Below, piece by piece: positions 58,201 to 64,000 of a stretch of DNA of 64,000 nt. The notes under the pieces were generated by a model that did no database searches, had not been told where the DNA came from, and saw only the letters and a list, made by a program, of their open reading frames with translations. The stretch comes from Peptococcaceae bacterium (GTDB lineage: Bacteria > Bacillota > Peptococcia > Peptococcales > Peptococcaceae): positions 1 through 64,000 of the forward strand of contig JAFQEO010000030.1 in the NCBI GenBank assembly GCA_017399005.1, in the 5' to 3' direction. How positions within the stretch are numbered: the stretch's first letter is position 1; every line of letters begins with the position of its first letter. The position numbers and the translations under genes were made by a program.

Positions 58201-58256
58201 GCAGTAGGTATGAAACATAACAGCGTAAAAACTGAAATAAATTTTTTGTGTTTCAT
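55236..58256 (-). CDS. Secreted beta-helix protein with DUF5648 repeats
   Basis: 1,006 residues. Signal MKHKKFISVFTLLCFIPTAAFA. Residues ~30-290 are strand-rich. Residues ~300-370 show a helical coiled-coil-like part (EMDDLREEVENNTLLTKAEKEEANFRIDALE) followed by hydrophobic Gly/Ala segments (LIGTTLLAPLVGTASAPALLFSALVGGITV), odd in an exported protein. Residues ~400-820 are a right-handed beta-helix with repeated ISGGxI, MSGGTV, MDGGNV steps. The last ~130 residues are three DUF5648 units. Possible adhesin or membrane-active protein. Confidence 0.82.
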   Translation of the reverse strand: MKHKKFISVFTLLCFIPTAAFADSLNEYNEPVVTSLTLTYFDGADNQTISLLPLDIQPQLTVEASTELIFEVQFDNATRIDKVYITSTIDDEIKYLEAVEEHAGLYKAQGYFDPNDYNYIPGTIGVLYTKKTVAVTEHASIDDDIDMHVLKTQLEDEGVSLQNIKKDDSTDTVTAQVVIESLFNGAEDVYIDASISTFVYENGMDKSELENWLGVYKDLSDLRAYHLDGKNGKQYTVYLDDGALLETDTYLLLVKELTENKYTKLLIQNTADTWGLDDISSKLGQTNYVAGQLYDYLAISKEMDDLREEVENNTLLTKAEKEEANFRIDALENDKKLFLIGTTLLAPLVGTASAPALLFSALVGGITVASDYFWQQRTGMVPGCNPVENLFVTNNPHDGNWRVLTQEFLDENHSCIGTGNYYLAEDISGLVISRASGGNVNICLNGHDIEYVYISNYDINDKGGAYIHDCQYREQSDGTVTGGKIGTIWTPNDSRLMEIDNCIIYSITNQCGPLNIRGGRIASLENAKDSIVNISGGTVGDISNAGSINISGGKIVNTNDRYRNECIWNYDSGTITMSDGVIENEIPDGICIGNAGTFIIENGRIENYDATYLNQPAILNHGILTMDGGNVAAVTGVINDNIFVLNDGTVVGQYNSISNTKNGYLTMSGGTVATKATNQVKVAVSNSGIAEIKGGIITAPEIAIENDDGGTVNVYNGEIRSEELGTGFCTGIINYDGQISIYDGITTGISNFETGNTKIYGGEITGWIQGENAVELIITDKSIIELLFGVESIPILRAGIGYTDDVKYYDKGEYSDGVIMRINELQEYIQKDYNREIFLPHYMRFEGGVVSNNTGNTPVAPPADSEFDKMEINPMYRLYNPNSGEHFYTGSVEERDMLDNVGWMYEGVAWNAPANGGTPIYRLFNPNNSDHHYTGSIEERDMLVNVGWQYEGVCWNSASAGNLPQYRLFNPNADCGSHHYTGSIEERDYLVSLGWHYEGIGWFGIR
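55239..55634 (-). repeat. DUF5648 triple repeat, copy 2
   Basis: Three units ending in HYEGIGWFGIR. Middle unit is more diverged (NGGTPIYRLFNPNNSDHHYTG). Confidence 0.85.
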
Positions 58257-58423
58257 GTGGTTTATTTCCCCCTTTTGTGTTTTTCGTAGTCAGAACGTTA
58301 TCTTAAACTAAATATATTATAGATGGAATATTCAGATAATGCAATATAACTATACTAAAGACGAAAACCCTTCTATAAATTCCTAAAAATTTTTACCTGG
58401 ATTATGTTCAGATCTAAAAATTA

Positions 58424-58484
58424 AATAGCGCCGTACATAGCGATTTGAATATATCATCTCACTATATATGACGCTGTTTTAAAT
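58424..58484 (-). terminator. Possible terminator of the 1,341-residue protein gene
   Basis: A long imperfect hairpin (AGCGCCG ... GACGCT with ATATAT arms) precedes an A+T-rich tail with TTTTT on the minus strand. A second short stem AAAACAG/CTGTTTT lies at about 58492-58518. Either could act. The rest of 58257-58540 shows nothing clear. Confidence 0.3.
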
Positions 58485-58540
58485 CTCAAAACAGTTCATG
58501 TCCCTGACCTGTTTTTTCAATATAAAGGTTATTTAATTAT

Positions 58541-61500
58541 TTACCGAATCCCGAACCAGCCGATGCCTTCGTAAATCCAGCCCACACTTACCAGGAAATC
58601 TCTCTCTTCCGTACTGCCGGTGTAATGATGGCTGCCGCAGTCGGCGTTTGGATTATACAGGCGATACTGTGGAAGATTATCTGCACTTGCACTGTTCCAG
58701 CAGACACCTTCATACTGCCAGCCCACATTCACAAGGTTATCTCTCTCTTCTTCGCTCATCGTATAATGGTGGTCACCAGAATTCGGATTAAACAGACGAT
58801 AAACCGGTGTACCTGTTTTGGTAGGCGCATTCCATGCTATCCCTTCGTAATTCCAGCCAGCTGTTATCAGATTATCCCGTTCCTCGGTACTGCCGGTATA
58901 GAAGTGTTCCCCGCTGTTTGGATTGTATAAGCGATACATTGGAGTGGTTTCCACTTTTTCCGGAACTGGAGCTGGAATAATTGGAGATGACGGTTCATTA
59001 CTGTCATAATCTGCGAAGATTGTTTCACTGTTGTTTCTGGTTAATGCATAGTTATCGCCATCGGTATTGATGATATTATCCAGATTGCCGGTTAATTCAT
59101 CGCCAGGAGTAATTGCAATATTCTTAAACTCTACAATACGCTGTTCTTCATCACCAGTTCCATTTGCCAGATATTCCGAAATGGTGTAATCGACACTGCC
59201 TTCCCCGGTTGCCACAATCTTAATGTCATATTCCTGATCATTCGGCATATCAATGGTTTTTACGCCATCTTCTACACTCACTACCAGCATATCTGCATCA
59301 ACAGTTTCATTTACCACACTTGCTGCCAGATTGCCGTTTTCGTCATAGACATATACATCTACCGGGCAGGCAATGATAGCCCGTTTAAACCAGCGGTTTG
59401 TACGCTCATTGGTACTGCCAAATAGTTCTTCTGCCGTGCAGCTGTCCATCCAGCTGTAATAAGCAGCCATGCTGTGTGCACTGAACACACGCTGATTCAT
59501 TTTATGATTTTCTACAAAAAACGCTGTGATTGGCACATATTCACTAACACTTGCAACAGCCAACGGACCAATATCATCAGTTACAATACTGTAGGCAAGA
59601 GAATAAAAATACTGATGCGGTGTCAGTCCCTCCCAGTTTTCGTTTTCATAAAACTGCTTTACAGTTGGCGCAAGTGTAAGAACATTGGAAACAAGTTTAT
59701 CCACTTTTTGTGTCCCTTTGGTATACGGCTCATACGCTTTATTTACCAGACTGTAGTATTCCGCACTCATATTATTGTATACCGCATTATAACCGGAACC
59801 GTAATAGCTTTTGCTTGGCAAAAGTAAATCGATTCCGTAGCGTTTATAGTTCCAGTTCGCCAGCGGTACTCGTGTTACAAAGTCTTCACCATTTAAAATA
59901 TTGAAGATATTATTATAATTCGATGCATGGTTATCGATTGTAACAGCTGGAGTCGCAAATGTATAGCCATACACATTTCTTGCCTGCGTTAAGCTGGAAT
60001 TGGTTAATTCTTTTGCTACCAGATTGGCAACTGCCGCACCACGGCTGTGACCGGTTACCAGGAATTTGGCATTGGAACTGTTAAGCCCCAGCTCTTCTAC
60101 ATACTGTTCCAGATTCTTCATCACATCATCGGCACAAATCTGAAAACCTGCATGTTGATTACCCTGTCCAACATTAAAGTTGCTGTACCATTCTTCATCA
60201 CCGCTGGTTCCTTTCACAACCACTGCCACCAGAGTATATACATCACCGTTATCTTCAACCGGTTTTGCGGCAAAGTTATACGAAACCATATCATTGTTCA
60301 GCTTCTCACGTTCTATATCATAATTAAAGCTCTGCACATTGCTGAATCCGAATGCAGTTAACGCTTCCTGTATTTTTTCACTTGCCGGTTTTCCGCCGCT
60401 TTCTACATAAGAAGCACCGCTTAATGCCATAGAAGCCGTAGCTAAATCATGCATGTAGTAGTTAGACGAATTATCAAACCAGCTGTCTTTCCACTCAACA
60501 TCCACATCAGCATTTCTCATACCTGGACCTGTAGCAATTGTAATATTTTTTACAATAGAAACATCCGGATTTTTCGTTTTAAAGCTCCAGTCTCCTTTTT
60601 CAAGGGCAGGGCTTGTTGTTCCATCTTCAAACTTAATATACCCTTGACCCATAGTGATATAATATTCGGTGTTTTTCTCTAACAGTGCATGAGCATTGGT
60701 TGGAGTAATTGTCACAATAGTATTATCGTTATTAATCACCATTTTGGTGCTGAATGCATTGTTTAATTCAGCACTAGGATCTTTCCAGACTAATGTATCA
60801 TCCGATGCACGATAAATGGCAAATGGTGCTTTCGAAGCATCAATCTGAACCGCTGCCCCGTTCATGGTTGCCGGTACTTTGTTAAACTGGATATGAAACT
60901 CTGGTAAATCCGCGGCATCGTAACCAACGTTTGTGGCACCATTCACAGGATTTGTGCCGGTAATAATGGTTTCAACAGAAACAGGAGGTTCATCTTCATC
61001 CGGTATAACCGGCACATCTGGCTGTTCTGGATAAGATGCCCCTTCCCAGACTGCGGTATTGTAGCCGTTCCAGGTTGGACTCGTCCATCCTTCTTTTCCT
61101 TCCAGATAGTAAAGAACCACTGTAGCCGCGTCAAAAGAAGCATAATAATCATCATCCGCCGGTTCAACAGCCGGGGCATCGCCATAAAAATAGACAGATT
61201 TCAAAAGCGGGCAGTTACGGAATGTTTTTGCACCGGTAATGGTAGTCAGACTTGCTGGAAGTGTTACTTTTGTTAAATTGCTGCAGCCTTTAAAAGTAGA
61301 ATGATACAGTGTTGTTACACCATCTGGAATTACAATACTTGTAAGACTGGTGCAATCCTCAAATGCTGAGTTTTCGATAGTTTCTAACGTTGATGGAAGG
61401 CTTACCTGAGTTAATGCACTGCATTCCCCGAAAGCATTTTCGCCAATTGTTTTTACTCCTTCTGGAATATGGATACCAGATAATGCCGTACATAACCAGA

Positions 61501-62566
61501 ATGCATCATCACCAATAGATTCAATATCACTGCCAAGAGAAATCTGTTCTAAACCGTAGCAGTTACGGAATGTATTTTCATTGATTTGTTTTAGTCCATC
61601 CGGTATAACAATGCTTGTGAGACTGCTACAGAAGTTAAAAGCACCATCACCAAGAGTTTCCAGACCGTCCGGCAAAGTAACCTTATTTAAGGAAGTACAA
61701 GCCGAAAAGGCGAAATCTCCAATTGCTTTTAAACCATCTGGCAGCACCAGTGTTTCCAGACTTGTACATCCACAGAAGGCACGCGTTTTGATTTCCTGAA
61801 GCGAAACCGGGAATTCAATCGTTTTCAAAGAAGAACAGTCATAAAAAGCATCTTCACCGATACTTGTAATACCATCCGGCAGAACAATAGTTTCCAGACT
61901 TCCGTATTCTTTAAATGCATAATCCGGTATCACATCAGTCCATCCAAACTCGTAGTTATATCCTCCACCGACAGGACCAGCAGTTATAAGATTTGTACAG
62001 CGGTCATCTATGATTGAATCCTCATATACGGCACTGGACGGAACAACAAGTTTCTCTAACTTAGAACATGCTTCAAACGTACCTTTCCCGATTTGAACAT
62101 GATTATCCGGAATGACTGCAGTTGTGATGGCAGTTGCTGCAAATGCACGGTCACCAATATAGGTTACAGTTTCCGGGATATTGACACTGGAAAGATTCTC
62201 TGACCACGCAAATGCTCCTTCTTCAATTCTTGTAACAGAATCCGGAAGTTCTACAGCCACAATGGAACGAAAACCGTTAAAAGTACCCTGGCCAATGCTG
62301 GTTACCCCTTCTTCCACAATAACCGTAACAGAAGCATAAGTCTCCCCGTATTGAAGTGTCAAATACCATGGTATGTCTTCCTGATATTCATACGAAGCCA
62401 TATCCCCGTTACCACGAATAGTAAGCACGTGGTCCACATATTCCCATGTCAGGTTTTCCCCGCATGTACCGCTATACGGAATCGAATCATCTGCAAATGC
62501 TGTTACTGGTAAAAAGCTAAACAGCATGCAGAAAACTACAATACCCGCAATTATTTTTCTTTTCAT
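58541..62566 (-). CDS. Secreted protein: BspA-type leucine-rich repeats, SbsA-like Ig domain, class 3 lipase-like domain, DUF5648
   Basis: 1,341 residues from the ATG at 62566 (GGAGGGT upstream; ten extra upstream codons lack one). Signal IIAGIVVFCMLFSFLPVTAFA. Residues ~75-470 are about fifteen 23-residue LRR_5/BspA repeats (AFxxCSSLTSIVIPDGL). Residues ~530-670 are SbsA-type Ig (NPVNGATNVGYDAADLPEF). Residues ~740-1010 resemble lipase class 3 with GHSRG (Ser ~841) and VAVVVKGTSGDEEWYSNFNVGQG. The last ~130 residues are DUF5648. Secreted esterase/lipase with binding domains is likely; substrate unknown. Confidence 0.87.
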   Translation of the reverse strand: MKRKIIAGIVVFCMLFSFLPVTAFADDSIPYSGTCGENLTWEYVDHVLTIRGNGDMASYEYQEDIPWYLTLQYGETYASVTVIVEEGVTSIGQGTFNGFRSIVAVELPDSVTRIEEGAFAWSENLSSVNIPETVTYIGDRAFAATAITTAVIPDNHVQIGKGTFEACSKLEKLVVPSSAVYEDSIIDDRCTNLITAGPVGGGYNYEFGWTDVIPDYAFKEYGSLETIVLPDGITSIGEDAFYDCSSLKTIEFPVSLQEIKTRAFCGCTSLETLVLPDGLKAIGDFAFSACTSLNKVTLPDGLETLGDGAFNFCSSLTSIVIPDGLKQINENTFRNCYGLEQISLGSDIESIGDDAFWLCTALSGIHIPEGVKTIGENAFGECSALTQVSLPSTLETIENSAFEDCTSLTSIVIPDGVTTLYHSTFKGCSNLTKVTLPASLTTITGAKTFRNCPLLKSVYFYGDAPAVEPADDDYYASFDAATVVLYYLEGKEGWTSPTWNGYNTAVWEGASYPEQPDVPVIPDEDEPPVSVETIITGTNPVNGATNVGYDAADLPEFHIQFNKVPATMNGAAVQIDASKAPFAIYRASDDTLVWKDPSAELNNAFSTKMVINNDNTIVTITPTNAHALLEKNTEYYITMGQGYIKFEDGTTSPALEKGDWSFKTKNPDVSIVKNITIATGPGMRNADVDVEWKDSWFDNSSNYYMHDLATASMALSGASYVESGGKPASEKIQEALTAFGFSNVQSFNYDIEREKLNNDMVSYNFAAKPVEDNGDVYTLVAVVVKGTSGDEEWYSNFNVGQGNQHAGFQICADDVMKNLEQYVEELGLNSSNAKFLVTGHSRGAAVANLVAKELTNSSLTQARNVYGYTFATPAVTIDNHASNYNNIFNILNGEDFVTRVPLANWNYKRYGIDLLLPSKSYYGSGYNAVYNNMSAEYYSLVNKAYEPYTKGTQKVDKLVSNVLTLAPTVKQFYENENWEGLTPHQYFYSLAYSIVTDDIGPLAVASVSEYVPITAFFVENHKMNQRVFSAHSMAAYYSWMDSCTAEELFGSTNERTNRWFKRAIIACPVDVYVYDENGNLAASVVNETVDADMLVVSVEDGVKTIDMPNDQEYDIKIVATGEGSVDYTISEYLANGTGDEEQRIVEFKNIAITPGDELTGNLDNIINTDGDNYALTRNNSETIFADYDSNEPSSPIIPAPVPEKVETTPMYRLYNPNSGEHFYTGSTEERDNLITAGWNYEGIAWNAPTKTGTPVYRLFNPNSGDHHYTMSEEERDNLVNVGWQYEGVCWNSASADNLPQYRLYNPNADCGSHHYTGSTEERDFLVSVGWIYEGIGWFGIR
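58544..58939 (-). repeat. DUF5648 triple repeat, copy 3
   Basis: Almost the same DNA as copy 1 across the second and third units, including SASADNLPQYRLYNPNADCG. Confidence 0.85.
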
Positions 62567-62653
62567 AAATACCCTCCTGTTATTTTCAGTCTCCATACTG
62601 GCCGATTTCTGACTTTCATATGGTTTTGGCCTGAATCGGCAGACTATATGTAA

Positions 62654-62685
62654 ACTCCCGATTCGGTAAAAACAAATCGGGAGTG
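62654..62685 (-). terminator. Terminator of the partial secreted-protein gene at the right edge
   Basis: Perfect 10-bp stem ACTCCCGATT (62654-62663 region) with AATCGGGAGT, then TTTACATA on the minus strand. Confidence 0.7.
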
Positions 62686-62697
62686 AATATTATGTTT

Positions 62698-64000
62698 CTA
62701 TTGCAGCATACCAAACCAGCCGATACCTTCATACTTCCATCCAACACTTACCAGCATTTCACGTTCTTCGATACTGCCGGTATAATGATGACTGCCGCAG
62801 TCTGCGTTTGGATTGTACAGGCGATACTGCGGCAGATTTTCCGAACCTGCACTGTTCCAGCAGACACCTTCATACTGCCAGCCTACATTCACAAGGTTAT
62901 CTCTTTCTTCTAAACTCATTGTATAGTGATGGTCACCATTGTTCGGGTTAAACAGACGATGAACATTCTGGCCTGTTTTCGTCGGTGCATTCCACCCGAT
63001 GCCTTCATAATGCCAGCCAGCTGCTATCAGATTGTCACGTTCTACAATACTGCCGGTATAGAAATGTTCCCCGCTGTTTGGATTATACATACGATACATT
63101 GGTGTTGTTTCAATTTTCTCAGAACTGCCTCCAGTTGCCGGAATTACTCGACCAGTTGCAATCTGCTCATGGCAGACTTTACACCAGGTGTCACCAGTAT
63201 AACCGTTCTGTGTTGCAGTTGCTTCTTTTGCCCCGCGGATTTCAGTTTCTTCATGCAGACATGGTTTTTCTTCCTCTCCGCCATACACATAAGCTTCTAC
63301 TGCCAGAACCGGGCCATTGATAAAAGCTGTACCATTTGTTGTAACCATATTACGCACAGTATGGGTAGCACCAAATGTTATCCCGTTATCGTTCACAACA
63401 GTATTACTGCCCACCAGCAGATAATCCGTATTTTCTGCACCAGATACCGCTGCACTGGAGCCGGTAGCCGGGTCATTCCAGGTAACATCGACTGCATACC
63501 AGTTACCATCATCCATCTTCACATAGTTCCACATATGAGCTTCCGAATTTCCAGCAGCATTAATGCCAACCCCGTCTACCAGAACACAGTCAATGCCAGC
63601 TGCATCGCACAGTACTTTCATGGCTTTTGCATAACCTTCGCATACTGGCCCGTTTGCATCAGTTTTGCCTGCTAACGCGCTGATACACTCATGAGCATCT
63701 TTTCCTGCAGTAGTTGCATTGGAATTATAACTGTTATGACTAGTCAGCCATTCATTGAAATATTTAACAGCTTCGTATGGGGTATCCGGTGCCGATGCAA
63801 CAATATCTCGAACCGCATCTTCGCGCTGTTCGATTGCACTGGCAATCAGTTCCGCACTACGGTATTCCTCCGCACGAATATCATAATTATCTGTTTTTGT
63901 AATCAGATAGGTCGTCATTTCATAATTTACTTTGCCACTCGCATCATATTTAAAGCTATAAACCGCTGTAATTGAAATACGGTCATTCAACCAGAAATAT
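62698..64000 (-). CDS. Secreted transglutaminase-like protein with DUF5648 repeats (partial, cut by window end)
   Basis: The frame is open to the window edge (434 codons visible; N-terminus and any signal peptide lie outside). The visible part starts with a strand-rich region, then a transglutaminase-like core with Cys in GPVCEGYAKAMKVLCD, His in EAHMWNYV and Asp in WYAVDVTWND. A small cysteine/histidine segment follows (CLHEETEIRGAKEATATQNG ... CKVCHEQIA), of a kind common in Clostridia surface proteins. The end is three DUF5648 units. Architecture resembles the 1,209-residue protein without its fibronectin-like part. Confidence 0.85.
   Translation of the reverse strand, partial: YFWLNDRISITAVYSFKYDASGKVNYEMTTYLITKTDNYDIRAEEYRSAELIASAIEQREDAVRDIVASAPDTPYEAVKYFNEWLTSHNSYNSNATTAGKDAHECISALAGKTDANGPVCEGYAKAMKVLCDAAGIDCVLVDGVGINAAGNSEAHMWNYVKMDDGNWYAVDVTWNDPATGSSAAVSGAENTDYLLVGSNTVVNDNGITFGATHTVRNMVTTNGTAFINGPVLAVEAYVYGGEEEKPCLHEETEIRGAKEATATQNGYTGDTWCKVCHEQIATGRVIPATGGSSEKIETTPMYRMYNPNSGEHFYTGSIVERDNLIAAGWHYEGIGWNAPTKTGQNVHRLFNPNNGDHHYTMSLEERDNLVNVGWQYEGVCWNSAGSENLPQYRLYNPNADCGSHHYTGSIEEREMLVSVGWKYEGIGWFGMLQ
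62701..63099 (-). repeat. DUF5648 triple repeat, copy 4
   Basis: Three units, starting MYRMYNPNSGEHFYTG and ending KYEGIGWFGMLQ. Confidence 0.85.

Overview
The window looks like chromosome from a Bacillota (Firmicutes) bacterium of roughly mid G+C content. The clues are a short-loop cytochrome bd oxidase, a class 1B PyrD with its PyrK partner, the alaS-ireB-ruvX-DUF1292 block, ribonuclease J, a DinG carrying an N-terminal exonuclease, and a ytfI-ytfJ (gerW) pair typical of spore-forming lineages. Large secreted proteins with BspA-type leucine-rich repeats, Big_2 repeats and DUF5648 repeats are common in anaerobic gut Clostridia and Negativicutes. I cannot place it more precisely from sequence alone.

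Layout. 1-2,213: cydAB (minus) with a Rex-like operator. 2,298-7,321: a 1,658-residue surface protein with three near-identical Big_2 repeats. 7,483-11,427: a minus-strand operon ending in pyrK-pyrD, whose upstream half holds unknown small genes including two paralogous ~35-residue membrane peptides. 11,416-13,360: a marR-MATE efflux operon whose promoter contains two palindromic operators. 13,367-18,810: a 5.4-kb transposon with an IS1595-family transposase, 23-bp terminal inverted repeats (20/23 matching) and an exact 8-bp target duplication; it carries an Mrr-like nuclease, a lipoprotein, a HEPN/DUF4145-like protein and a paired hypothetical protein. 18,836-26,312: yqeY and the shikimate operon aroF-aroA-aroE-(55 aa)-aroC-aroK-aroB-aroH, with an attenuator-like leader before aroF. 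26,359-35,307: three large paralogous cytosolic alkaline-phosphatase-superfamily enzymes interleaved with two LysR regulators. 35,342-42,165: ytfJ, ytfI, the alaS block and rnjA (apparently started at ATT). 42,301-51,155: two hypotheticals, folD, a TtcA-like protein, ahcY, dinG and pgi. 51,250-64,000: four large exported proteins in tandem, all ending in the same DUF5648 repeat module and carrying transglutaminase-like, fibronectin-like, beta-helix, leucine-rich-repeat and lipase-like parts.

How it works together. Core metabolism (pyrimidine, aromatic amino acid, one-carbon and SAH turnover, tRNA charging) is interrupted by three accessory blocks: the transposon, the phosphodiesterase/LysR block and the secreted-protein block. 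The strongest new observation is the transposon, whose ends, target duplication and gene content all agree. Next are the triplicated phosphodiesterase locus with LysR-type palindromes in its promoters, the AUU start of ribonuclease J, the duplicated small membrane peptides, and the attenuator-like aroF leader.
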